DNA from: Micromonospora rosaria
GTDB taxonomy: Bacteria; Actinomycetota; Actinomycetes; Mycobacteriales; Micromonosporaceae
NCBI RefSeq assembly: GCF_001567585.1
Contig: NZ_LRQV01000003.1
Coordinates: 62,001 to 126,000 of the forward strand
DNA length: 64,000 nt
Direction: 5' to 3'
The translations under genes and the position numbers were made by a program. Below the pieces are notes generated by a model. It searched no databases and was not told where the DNA came from. It saw only the letters and a list, made by a program, of their open reading frames with translations. Shown here in pieces: positions 27,124 to 35,264 of this stretch; position 1 is the first letter of the stretch, and each line of letters opens with the position of its first letter.

Positions 27124-27915
27124 ATGGACCTGCAGATCAAGGGCAAGACCGCGTTCATCAGCGGATCGAGTCAGGGCATCGGCTACGCGGCGGCCAGGGC
27201 CCTGGCCGCCGAGGGCTGCGACGTGATCCTCAACGGCCGCAATGCGGTGAAGCTGGACAAGGCCGTGGCAACGTTGCGCGGCGAGGTGCCCGGCGTGTCC
27301 GTCACCGGCCTGCCCGCCGACTTCGCGGTCACCGCCGACGTGGACCGGCTGTGCGAGCAGATCCCGAGCGTCGACATCCTGGTCAACAACGTCGGGCTCT
27401 TCGAGCTCAAGCCCTTCGAGCTGATCTCCGACGACGACTGGCGGCGCTATTTCGAGGTCAACGTGCTCAGCGGCGTCCGGCTCGCCCGGCGGCTCCTGCC
27501 GACGATGCTGGAGCAGGGCTGGGGACGGATCGTCTTCGTCAGCAGCGAATCGGGCGTCAACATCCCCGCCAACATGATCCACTACGGCACCTCCAAGACG
27601 GCGATGCTCTCGGTGGGCAACGGACTGGCGAAGCTCACGAAGGGCACCGCGGTGACCGTCAACTCGGTGCTGGGCGGCCCGACGTACTCCGACGGCGTCG
27701 CCGGGACGGTCAGGGCGCTGGCCGACGCGCAGTCCGTCCCCGAGGAGCAGATGAAGGCGGCGGTCATCGGCGCCAACGAGACTTCCCTGCTGGGGCGGTT
27801 CATCGAACCGGAAGAGATCGCGAACACGGTGACCTTCCTCGCCAGTCCCCTCGCCTCCGCGATCAACGGATCGGCCATGCGCGTCGACGGAGGTGTGCTG
27901 ACCACGCTGCTGTGA
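27124..27915 (+). CDS. short-chain dehydrogenase/reductase
   Basis: A 263-aa SDR with SGSSQGIG, NNVG, a Ser-rich SSESGV segment and YGTSK for the catalytic Tyr/Lys. The end, INGSAMRVDGGVLTTLL, is the usual SDR terminus. ATG 27124 follows GAGGAG by 9 bases. The 219 bases between the TetR stop and this start contain only a small GGCC hairpin and no evident gene, so it may be transcribed from its own promoter. Substrate unknown. Confidence 0.83.
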   Translation: MDLQIKGKTAFISGSSQGIGYAAARALAAEGCDVILNGRNAVKLDKAVATLRGEVPGVSVTGLPADFAVTADVDRLCEQIPSVDILVNNVGLFELKPFELISDDDWRRYFEVNVLSGVRLARRLLPTMLEQGWGRIVFVSSESGVNIPANMIHYGTSKTAMLSVGNGLAKLTKGTAVTVNSVLGGPTYSDGVAGTVRALADAQSVPEEQMKAAVIGANETSLLGRFIEPEEIANTVTFLASPLASAINGSAMRVDGGVLTTLL

Positions 27916-27939
27916 GCCGCGCAGAGCCAGATGGACCAG

Positions 27940-28265
27940 GGCGTGCCCTGGACGCCGGTACGCAGCCACAACACGATGACGGCGATGATGATCTCGGATC
28001 GGTAGGAGGCCACGCGCCTGGCATAACGGGTGTCCAGGTCGCGGACCTGTTCGCGCTGGTTGAGGCAGCGCTCGACGACGTTGCGGTCGGCGTACACCTT
28101 CGGGTCGAAGCCTGGTGGACGGCCACCTCGTGAGCCCTTCGCCTGGCGGCGGGCGATCTGGTCGCCCTTCCTTCCCAGGTGCCGTCGGCCGTCCAGATCC
28201 GCAGTCGTTCATGCGCGGTCTTGCACGGCCCGTAACGCTGCGGCAGGTCCCGCCACGGGATCGTT
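27940..28265 (-). pseudogene. IS5-family transposase remnant, internally deleted
   Basis: From 28261 downward the minus strand encodes IPWRDLPQRYGPCKTAHERL followed by RIWTADGTWEG, the N-terminal part of an IS5-family transposase. The frame then shifts, and from about 28140 it encodes GGRPPGFDPKVYADRNVVER followed by CLNQREQVRDLDTRYARR and a hydrophobic LWLRT end, the C-terminal part. The central DDE region is missing, so the element is dead. It separates the SDR from the HxlR gene. Confidence 0.7.
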
Positions 28266-28431
28266 GGCGGCGCACACCAGGCTCATGTCGGCCAACGCCG
28301 CTCGGTCGCTCCGTTGTGAGGGGACGCCTACACCTCCCGTTCCTCGTCGGTCAACGTCAACACGGCCTCCGGCCCTCCGGTCTTCGGCATGTGGCTCAGA
28401 CTGAACATGGTCAACGAATCCGAGGCGCAGA

Positions 28432-28770
28432 CTAGCGGTTGTCGTACGCCGCACGGGCGGCGTCGATGTGCGGCAGGTGCGTAATGCTCCACTCGAGCAG
28501 CGGCGCGGTGGCCTCGCGCAGGGTCCGGCCCATCGTGGTCAGCTCGTAGCTGACGTGCGGCGGCATGACGTTGCGGACCGTGCGCGTCAGGATCCCGTCG
28601 CGCTCGAGGTCGCGCAGCGTCACGGTGAGCATGCGCTGGCTGATGCCGTCGATGGCCCGCTTGAGCTCGGTGAAGCGCCGCGGCCCGTCCTTGAGCGTAC
28701 GCACGATCAGCAGCGCCCACTTGTCCCCGACGATCCCGAGGACTTCGCGGGCCTGGCACGGATCCTGCAT
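28432..28770 (-). CDS. HxlR-family regulator
   Basis: A 112-aa winged-helix protein with the family signature of a single N-terminal Cys (DPCQAREVLGIVGDKWALLIVRTL), FTELKRAIDGISQRMLT and YELTTMGRTL. ATG 28770 is preceded by AGGAGGT; the frame extends upstream without a ribosome site. It is divergent from an alpha/beta hydrolase, the usual HxlR regulator-target layout. The lone Cys may sense electrophiles or oxidants, as in related proteins. Confidence 0.88.
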   Translation of the reverse strand: MQDPCQAREVLGIVGDKWALLIVRTLKDGPRRFTELKRAIDGISQRMLTVTLRDLERDGILTRTVRNVMPPHVSYELTTMGRTLREATAPLLEWSITHLPHIDAARAAYDNR

Positions 28771-28843
28771 GGTTACCTCCTGAGAACCGGGGCACCGCAA
28801 AGTGCCGTATTGCCCGGGGCACGTCGTGGGGATCACGATGTTC

Positions 28844-28864
28844 TCGGTTACCGAAGGGTACCGA
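28844..28864. promoter_or_regulatory. inverted repeat between the HxlR gene and esterase gene
   Basis: TCGGTTACC and GGTACCGA form a nearly perfect inverted repeat around a 4-base centre, 25 bases before the esterase ATG. HxlR-type regulators bind symmetric sites containing GTAC-like half-sites, so this is the best operator candidate in the gap. A weaker GGCAC/GTGCC repeat lies closer to the HxlR gene. Confidence 0.5.
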
Positions 28865-28888
28865 GGCACGAGGAGGAACCGCACGACC

Positions 28889-29590
28889 ATGCCCACATTT
28901 TTGCTGGTACACGGCGCCTGGCACAGCGGGCGGAGTTGGGACCGGGTGATCCCGCTCCTGGAGTCGGCCGGGCACCGGGTGCTCGCGCCGTCGCTGACCG
29001 GCTACGGCGACAAGGCACACCTGCTGGGCCCCGAGGTCGGGCTCAGCACCCACATCGACGACGTCGCCGGCCTGATCGAGGACGAGCGTCTCCACGACGT
29101 CGTGCTCGTCGGGCACAGCTACGCCGGGATGGTCGTATCGGGAGTTGCCAACCGGGCCCCGGAGTCGATCGCGCACCTGGTGTTCCTCGACGCGATGGTC
29201 CCCGAAGACGGCGAAACCGCAGTCGACGTCCTTCCGGTCACCAAGCAGCTCATCGACGTCGCCGTGGACGGCTGGCGGGTTCCGCCGATGCCGGAGCAGC
29301 CACCGCCGCTCGGCCTGTTCGGGGTCACCGATCCCGACGACGTCGCCTGGTTGCGCTCGATGCTGTCGGACCACCCGGTGCGGTGCCTCCAAGAGCCGGT
29401 CCGGCTGGACAACCCGGCCGCGCGCACGATCCCACGCACGCACATCCACTGCGTCAGCGGTCGGCCGGCGGGCATCACCCGGCGTCCCGTCCCGGCAGGC
29501 GAGCGGGTGCGGGAACTGCCGACCGGCCACGACTGCATGATCACCACGCCCGTCGAGCTCGCCGGGCTGCTGCTCGAGGCGGTCCAGTAA
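28889..29590 (+). CDS. alpha/beta hydrolase (EstC/salicylate-esterase-like)
   Basis: A 233-aa hydrolase with LVHGAWHSGRSWDRV (oxyanion loop), nucleophile Ser in GHSYAG, FLDAMVPEDGE, and the catalytic His in PTGHDCMITTP near the end. This combination is typical of short EstC-like esterases. ATG 28889 follows AGGAGGA. It is divergent from the HxlR gene and probably its target. Its stop codon directly abuts the terminal inverted repeat of the next mobile element. Confidence 0.85.
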   Translation: MPTFLLVHGAWHSGRSWDRVIPLLESAGHRVLAPSLTGYGDKAHLLGPEVGLSTHIDDVAGLIEDERLHDVVLVGHSYAGMVVSGVANRAPESIAHLVFLDAMVPEDGETAVDVLPVTKQLIDVAVDGWRVPPMPEQPPPLGLFGVTDPDDVAWLRSMLSDHPVRCLQEPVRLDNPAARTIPRTHIHCVSGRPAGITRRPVPAGERVRELPTGHDCMITTPVELAGLLLEAVQ

Positions 29591-30047
29591 TGCAACGGCA
29601 CTGAGCGAGTCGAGCGCTGCTCGTGTTCGTTGGTCAGGTCGAGACGGATGTTGATGCCGACCGGTGGCATGCGGAACTCGACCGGCTCCATGCTCGGATC
29701 GGGGTGCGGTTCCGCCGGTCGGAGCCGCGTCGGCGGGCGCGGCAGTACCTGTGTGGGCTGGTCTCGGGCGTGGACCGGAAGAACGGGTGGACCCTGGCTG
29801 AGCAGGCCGGTGAGGTGTCGCCGGACGGGATGCAGCGGTTGGTGCGGTGGGCGGACTGGGACGTCGACGCCGTCCGTGACGATGTGCGGGACTACGTGGT
29901 CGAGCATCTCGGTGACCCGGCCGGGGTGTTGATCGTTACGAACCTGAACAGGTATGGGCCTGGTCCCGTTGGCGACGACGCCGCCAACGCCAGGCCCGCA
30001 CCTGCCACTACCGACGACGCGGCCACCCCTGACCAACTGCCGTTGCA
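29591..30047 (+). mobile_element. internally deleted IS701-family element with terminal inverted repeats
   Basis: TGCAACGGCA at 29591-29600 and its complement TGCCGTTGCA at 30038-30047 frame the element. Inside, a frame from about 29623 encodes the N-terminal IS701-type transposase sequence (RWHAELDRLHARIGVRF, EPRRRARQYLCGLV, KNGWTLAEQAGEVSPDGMQR, VRDYVVEHLGDPAGVL). Around 29945 this jumps, in another frame, to the usual C-terminal end (WSRWRRRRQRQARTCHYRRR). The catalytic core is gone, leaving a MITE-like non-autonomous derivative of about 457 bp. Confidence 0.75.
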
Positions 30048-30165
30048 GCATTAAAAGTGTCCACATTCGGGTGCGCCGTCAGCGACGAATCCCGCTCCAC
30101 GTCCCAAATTAACCCAAACCTATATCTTGGTCAGAGCCAGGGCTTGGCGGTGGATTGAGTTTGGC

Positions 30166-30639
30166 CTAGCAGTAGATTCCGGTGACGACCCATGTCTGGC
30201 TGTTGCTGAATTTACGCCATTGGTGAGTGCTTATGCCTTGCCTGTCGTAGCGAACGCCGTTGCCGTCGATGACCACGTCGGTGATGCAGTTCGCAGGGAG
30301 GCGAATCCCGTCGGTGTCGTAATACTTGGGGTACTCGTTCGAGCGGCGTCCTGGCTGGAGAGTGAAGGAAGCGGGGAAAGTGTATCCGTTCTGTCGGTTC
30401 GCCACCGGAACGCAGGCCGTCGGCAAGAACTCGCCGGTGTAGGTGATGGTGCCCGCTTCGGCGCACCAGTTATTGGTGATCATGATGCCGCGCGTGCTTG
30501 CGTTGGTTGCCTCTCCGCCGCAGCCGGGAGTGGAGCAGGTGCCAGCCTGCGCAGGGGCGGGCACGGCCAACATGGAAGCTGCAGTTAAGGCTGCCGCAAG
30601 GGCCGTGAGGGGCCTCTTGCCTGACGAGAACTTTGCCAC
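30166..30639 (-). CDS. small secreted cysteine-rich protein
   Basis: A 157-aa protein starting with GTG 30639, 4 bases after GGAGG. A clear signal peptide ends at AQAG. The mature part has six cysteines, including a close pair (CSTPGC), and ends in Cys, suggesting three disulfides. Segments MITNNWCAEAGTITYTGEF and WRKFSNSQTWVVTGIYC look like an exported beta-sandwich or inhibitor-like fold, but no family is recognised. The gene is visibly lower in GC than its neighbours, which suggests horizontal origin. Confidence 0.65.
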   Translation of the reverse strand: MAKFSSGKRPLTALAAALTAASMLAVPAPAQAGTCSTPGCGGEATNASTRGIMITNNWCAEAGTITYTGEFLPTACVPVANRQNGYTFPASFTLQPGRRSNEYPKYYDTDGIRLPANCITDVVIDGNGVRYDRQGISTHQWRKFSNSQTWVVTGIYC

Positions 30640-30697
30640 TTTACCTCCACAGCGAGAACCGTTGATCCGCTGACGGAGGTCAGGTGAGACATTGCAT

Positions 30698-30724
30698 CGT
30701 CTCGACGTTTCAACTGTCGAGACG
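30698..30724. promoter_or_regulatory. 9-bp inverted repeat upstream of the secreted-protein gene
   Basis: CGTCTCGAC at 30698-30706 and GTCGAGACG at 30716-30724 are perfectly complementary around a 9-base loop, about 60 bases upstream of the GTG start of the secreted protein. It could be an operator or a leader hairpin. No T-run follows it on either strand, so a terminator is less likely. Confidence 0.45.
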
Positions 30725-31036
30725 GCTGTTAGCCTTCGTTCATTCCTTGAGTAGTGGACAATGAAGCGACCCCCGTCGGCTGTGTCGACAGTGTACGCAC
30801 ACGGTCCCGTCCTGGCAAGGCGTCAGGGTTCTTGATGGCAGGTGAATTGACCGTTTCGCGAAGGCCTGAGTAGGTTAATTTGATCGGCGAAGACTCTGTC
30901 CTCCTTGAATGCTAAATTCTCGCACGTACTTTCGCCGGGCAGGGCTTCCCTGCTGGTGGGGCGTTGAGCCCAGACAAGCCGGCTATGGCGTCCGCCACTT
31001 GTGACGGTCGAAACACGTCTTCGAGACGGGCTCCAC
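30725..31036. other. AT-richer intergenic region
   Basis: About 310 bases without a convincing gene. The stretch is AT-richer than the average of the window (for example TTGATCGGCGAAGACTCTGT and GAATGCTAAATTCTCG) and joins the promoter of the minus-strand secreted protein to the start of a decayed transposase. Only short frames without ribosome sites are present. Confidence 0.4.
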
Positions 31037-31303
31037 GTGATTGCCTATCGCGCCATGGTGGACGTTCCGAGGGAACTCTTCCAGCACCTCGCGGGCCTGC
31101 TGTACGCACAGCATCGGGCCTGCGGTACCCGCCGTGGCACCCGGGTGTTGATCTGCTTCTACCAGGCTCTGATGGTGCTCGTCTGGTTCCGCAAGGCCGA
31201 GGACATGGCCCCGCTCGCCGCCGGCTTCGGCATCTCCAGGGTGGCCATCGTCGTCGATACCTGGACAGACCGCCGAAGTCGGTCTTACATCACGGAGGGC
31301 TGA
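31037..31303 (+). pseudogene. truncated DDE transposase N-terminus
   Basis: From GTG 31037 the frame reads VIAYRAMVDVPRELFQHLAG, then GTRRGTRVLICFYQAL and VLVWFRKAEDMAPLAAGFGI. This is the helix-turn-helix start of a common actinobacterial IS5-type transposase. After GFGISRVA the expected continuation is lost and the frame ends at 31303, so the catalytic domain is absent. The fragment lies 110 bases upstream of the large unknown operon and may mark its left boundary. Confidence 0.65.
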
Positions 31304-31413
31304 CACCGCTACGGCGCTCCGCACAAGTCCACTGTCGACTTTATGGAGGGTGGGAATCCCATCTCGTTTGTAGGGTGGTCCGCGCTGCCCGTCCGCCCCC
31401 AGAGGGATGCCCC

Positions 31414-34400
31414 ATGCGTCTGCTCGCCGTACCCGTCCGCATCGACGCACTGTGGCTCCCGGCCCAGCGGACCGTCGCCGGCCCGGTCGCCGACTTCACC
31501 CGCCTGCCCTACCGTGACCCGGTCACCGGGCGGGACGTGCACCCCGACCAGCCGTTCCTCAGCGAGGGGATCCTTCCCGCCCCCTTCGAGGAGGAGCTGA
31601 CCCTCCGGGCCGGGGTGCACCTGCACTGGGCCCTGCCCGACGCCCTGACCCGGCTGGTACACGGCCCGCACGCAGGGCAGCCGCCCCGGGTACCGGACCG
31701 GTGGCTGGTGACCCGCACCGACCCCGACGGCCGGCGGGCCCGGTGGGTGGTGGAGAGCGACGCCCTCACCGACGGGTCGACCTCGTCGGTGCCGTACCCC
31801 CTCTCCCCCGAGGATCCGCCGGGCCCGTCGGGTCGGCCGTGGCGGCGGCTCGGGCGGGTGCTGCCCCTCGGGGCGTGGCCGGGGCCGGAGACCGACCGGG
31901 TGGCCCGGCTGACCGCCCTGGGGTACGGCGAGCCCACCTTCGCCGCCTTCTACCCCCACTCGGCCAGCGTCTTCGGGTTCTTCGACCCGCAGGGCACCCG
32001 GCCCCCGGCCGGCACCCGCTACGACCTCCTCGGCTGGTACGCCTCCCCCGCCCTGGACGAGCTGGCCGGCATCCTGGCCCGGCCCGGTGCCGGCACCTGG
32101 GCGCAGCGGGTCGCCGACGAGCTGGGCTGGGCGGCGGGACCCGAGGGGGCGGCCCCGGAGCGGATGGTCTGCGTCGGCCGGTTGACCCTCGACCCGGAGG
32201 AGGAGCTGTCCCTGCTGGAGACAGGGACCACCGAAACCGGGGTCTACCTCGGCGACAGCGCCACCGAGGCCCTCGCCGCCCACCTGGGCGCGGAACTGCC
32301 GGGGGTGAACGCCGACGAGATGGAGCAGCTGCTGGAGGCGATCGACGTCGCCGACCGTCTGGAGTCCGCCACGCTGGACCTGCCGGAACGGCTCGCCGAG
32401 GCCCGGCACACCGCCGCCTTCACCCCGGTCGCCGCCGGGACCCGGTGGACGGTCCGGCCGCAGGACGCCGTCCCCGGCGTCGACCCGGCGGCCCTGCTCA
32501 CCGCCGCCGGGCCCGCCGGTCTCGCCCCGCTGGGGGCCGCCCCGGCCCGGGAGGTGGCCGACCTGCCGGCCGAGCTGGGTGACCTGCTGGTCGCCCTGAA
32601 CGCGGCCCAGGCCGCCCACGAGCAGGCGCAGGCGCAGGCCGACGGGCTGCGGCAGCGGCTGTTCGCCGACTGGCACCGGTACCTGACCTGCGCCTACCCG
32701 CCGCCGGAGAACCGGACGGACTACCCCGACCCGGACCTGGCGGCGGCCTACCTGCGCCGGGAGATGGCGGCCCTGGACGCGCTGCTCGCCGAGACCGGGG
32801 AGTTCCCCCCGACCGGGCCGGGGGACACCCGGGCCCACCGGCTGGCGACGGCCCTCGCTGCGGTGGAGGCGGTGGTGGCCCGGGTCAACGCGGCGCTGCC
32901 GGAGGGGGCCGGGTACCGGCTCCAGCAGCTCCCCGACGACTCGTACCAGGTGCCCAACGAGCCCGTGGTGCTGCTGACCGGCGCCGAGGCCACCGGGTCG
33001 GACCGGTACGGCAGCGACGGCGAGCACCCGGCGGGTCTGCTGCCCTGCGTGCTGGTGGAGGCCCCGGGGGCGGCCGGGGTCCTGGCCGACGCCGAGGGGG
33101 TGGCCGCCGCCGGTGACCTGGTGGACGGTTTCCTCACCGGGCTGCCCGAGCCGCACCCGGCGTTGCGCCGGTGGACCGGGCAGCCGTGGCATCCCCTGCT
33201 GCTGCACTGGGAGGTGGAGTTCCTGCCGGCGGCGGCGGGGACCAACCTGGACCCCACCGACCGGGACTACGACCCCGAGGTGGTGAGCCTCAACTACCGG
33301 CTCCCGGCCGGGGAGGTGGAGCTGGAGCCCCGTCCCGGGCACCGGCTGGCCGAGCGGGCGGCGGTCACCTACAGCGGCAGCACCGTGCTGTCCACCGCCA
33401 CCCGTCCGCTGCTCTCGGCCCGGATCCTGCGGTACCTCGCGGGCGGCCCCCTGGCCCGGTACAACGAGGACCGGGTGGCGGCCGGGTTGGGGCCGCTCAC
33501 CCCGGAGCAGGTGACCGGGGAGCCGGGGGCGCTGCTCGCCTGGTGCGCCGAGGGGTCGGCCGATCCCCGGTTGGGGAGGCTCGCCGCCGCCTACGCGCAT
33601 CTGGCCGAACACGAGGGGAGCAACCTGGCGCAGAGCCTGGGTGGGTTCAACGACGCCCTGCTGATGCGGCGGTTGACCCGCCAGCTTCCCATCCTCGATC
33701 CTCTCGGTTTCCCGTCCGGGCAGCTCCTCGCCGAGCAGGTGCGGGACCGGGTCGGGGAGCAGAACCGGCAGGGCCCGGTGCCGCTGGCCGACTTCAACCC
33801 GCTGCGGGCCGGCTGCCTGCGGTTGCTGCGGCTGCGGGTGGTGGACTCCTTCGGGGTCGGGCACGACCTGTCGGTGGACCGGCCCGCCGCCACCACCCGG
33901 CTGCGGGTGCCGGACCGGCCGGGCTGGATCGCCCTGCCGCCACGGGTGGCGCAGCCGGCCCGGCTGCGGCTGCGGCTGCTCGACGCCGAGCAGCCGGCCC
34001 GGCCGGTCAGCGGGCTCGTGGAGTCCTCCCCGGTCTGCGGGTGGCTCCTGCCCGACCTGCTCGACGACGGGTTACGGGTGCACGCCGCCGCCGGCCAGTG
34101 GCTGGGCAGTCTCCTGCCCGACCCGGACCCGGACCGCCCGGACCTGGCCCGGTGGCTGCCGGCCCCCAGCCGGGGGGTGCCCGCCGTGGAGCAGATCGGG
34201 AACCCGGGGTTGCGGGCCGTCGTCGACCGGCTGCGGGGGTACGGGGCCGACCGGCTCGGGGAGCTGTTCGGTTCCCTGGTCGAGGCCCTCGACGCGGTGG
34301 GTGAGGAGGGCGATGGCGGCCACCAGGTCCGGTCCCGGCTCACCGGCCGGCCGATCGCGGTGCTGCGCCTGAGCCTGGGGCTGGAGCTGCTCGGCCCGCC

Positions 34401-34980
34401 CGCGATCCACCAGGACTGGAACGTGTTCCGGCAGGACCTGGGGCGGACCGGTCGGGAGACCAACGGGTTCCCGCTGGTGCGGTTCCCGGTGCGGGTGGGG
34501 GCGTACGGGCGGCTCGGCGACGGGGTGCTGGGCTACTGGCGGCACGAGCCCGACGGGAGCCTCGGCGTCGAGTACCACGACGTGCCCGGCATGGCCGCCG
34601 CCGGCACGGACCCGCCGGTCCGGCTCGCCTTCGGTCTGCCCGAGGAGACCCTGACGGTGCTCCTGGAGCCGGCCGGGGCGCTGCACGCCACCACCGGGAT
34701 CCTGCCCACCGTCTCGGTGCGGCTGGATCCCGCCCACCACCACGATGCCCTGGCCCGGCTGGAGACCGGTTTCCTCGCCGCCCCGGTGTTGACCGACGCG
34801 GCCGGGGTCGGGCTGGTGCTGCCCGCCACCGAGCCGGGTCGCCGGTGGACGTGGCGGGAGCGGGCGGGTGACGTCTGGACCGAGACCGAGGATCCGCCCG
34901 CCCCGACCCCGGGGTTCCCCACCGATGTGACCCTGCGGGAGGGCTGGCTCGCGCTGCCCACCGCGGCCACCACCCGATGA
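31414..34980 (+). CDS. unrecognised 1188-aa protein, first gene of the large unknown operon
   Basis: ATG 31414 is preceded by AGAGGG; the frame is open further upstream but through transposon remnant sequence. The protein has no signal peptide and no membrane helices. It is rich in Pro, Gly, Asp and Arg with alternating hydrophobic residues, suggesting several beta domains. Residues around 390-420 (LVALNAAQAAHEQAQAQADG and onward) form a probable coiled coil. Recurrent segments such as FGFFDPQG, LLHWEVEFLPA and QDWNVFRQDLGR are distinctive, but I recognise no family. Its stop overlaps a possible ATGA start of the next gene. Confidence 0.75.
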   Translation: MRLLAVPVRIDALWLPAQRTVAGPVADFTRLPYRDPVTGRDVHPDQPFLSEGILPAPFEEELTLRAGVHLHWALPDALTRLVHGPHAGQPPRVPDRWLVTRTDPDGRRARWVVESDALTDGSTSSVPYPLSPEDPPGPSGRPWRRLGRVLPLGAWPGPETDRVARLTALGYGEPTFAAFYPHSASVFGFFDPQGTRPPAGTRYDLLGWYASPALDELAGILARPGAGTWAQRVADELGWAAGPEGAAPERMVCVGRLTLDPEEELSLLETGTTETGVYLGDSATEALAAHLGAELPGVNADEMEQLLEAIDVADRLESATLDLPERLAEARHTAAFTPVAAGTRWTVRPQDAVPGVDPAALLTAAGPAGLAPLGAAPAREVADLPAELGDLLVALNAAQAAHEQAQAQADGLRQRLFADWHRYLTCAYPPPENRTDYPDPDLAAAYLRREMAALDALLAETGEFPPTGPGDTRAHRLATALAAVEAVVARVNAALPEGAGYRLQQLPDDSYQVPNEPVVLLTGAEATGSDRYGSDGEHPAGLLPCVLVEAPGAAGVLADAEGVAAAGDLVDGFLTGLPEPHPALRRWTGQPWHPLLLHWEVEFLPAAAGTNLDPTDRDYDPEVVSLNYRLPAGEVELEPRPGHRLAERAAVTYSGSTVLSTATRPLLSARILRYLAGGPLARYNEDRVAAGLGPLTPEQVTGEPGALLAWCAEGSADPRLGRLAAAYAHLAEHEGSNLAQSLGGFNDALLMRRLTRQLPILDPLGFPSGQLLAEQVRDRVGEQNRQGPVPLADFNPLRAGCLRLLRLRVVDSFGVGHDLSVDRPAATTRLRVPDRPGWIALPPRVAQPARLRLRLLDAEQPARPVSGLVESSPVCGWLLPDLLDDGLRVHAAAGQWLGSLLPDPDPDRPDLARWLPAPSRGVPAVEQIGNPGLRAVVDRLRGYGADRLGELFGSLVEALDAVGEEGDGGHQVRSRLTGRPIAVLRLSLGLELLGPPAIHQDWNVFRQDLGRTGRETNGFPLVRFPVRVGAYGRLGDGVLGYWRHEPDGSLGVEYHDVPGMAAAGTDPPVRLAFGLPEETLTVLLEPAGALHATTGILPTVSVRLDPAHHHDALARLETGFLAAPVLTDAAGVGLVLPATEPGRRWTWRERAGDVWTETEDPPAPTPGFPTDVTLREGWLALPTAATTR

Positions 34981-35036
34981 GTCACCACCTGATGAGTCAC
35001 CGCCCGGGTGACCCGGCCGGATCAAGGATGCGAGCG

Positions 35037-35264
35037 ATGCCCCCGATCACCCTCTCCCTCACCCTCGACCAGACGAACGTGATCCTGGAGGCCCTGGGTC
35101 AGATGCCCTACGTCCGTGTGTACGAACTGATCGAGAGCATCGGCCAGCAGGCCGGGGCCCAGCTCCACCCGGAGGGGGGTCCGGCCGGGGCCCGACCGAC
35201 CGTTCCCGGGGCCGCCGTCTCCACCGGCTCCGCCGCCCCCGTCGTCCCGGGTTCTCCGGCGTGA
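35037..35264 (+). CDS. small phage-like protein of the unknown operon
   Basis: A 75-aa protein from ATG 35037; in-frame ATGs at 35028 and 34977 (the latter overlapping the upstream stop) are alternatives. The conserved-looking part is ITLSLTLDQTNVILEALGQM followed by PYVRVYELIESIGQQA, a short amphipathic helical pattern seen in small proteins near phage tail-fibre genes. The tail is Pro/Ala/Gly-rich and probably disordered. GTGA overlap couples it to the tail-fibre-like gene downstream. The phage link is from memory of similar sequences and needs a search. Confidence 0.6.
   Translation: MPPITLSLTLDQTNVILEALGQMPYVRVYELIESIGQQAGAQLHPEGGPAGARPTVPGAAVSTGSAAPVVPGSPA

Noticed and set aside
31309..33864. 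An 851-aa minus-strand open frame opposite the 1188-aa gene
   Set aside because: Low-complexity shadow with no ribosome site, crossing from intergenic DNA into the sense gene.
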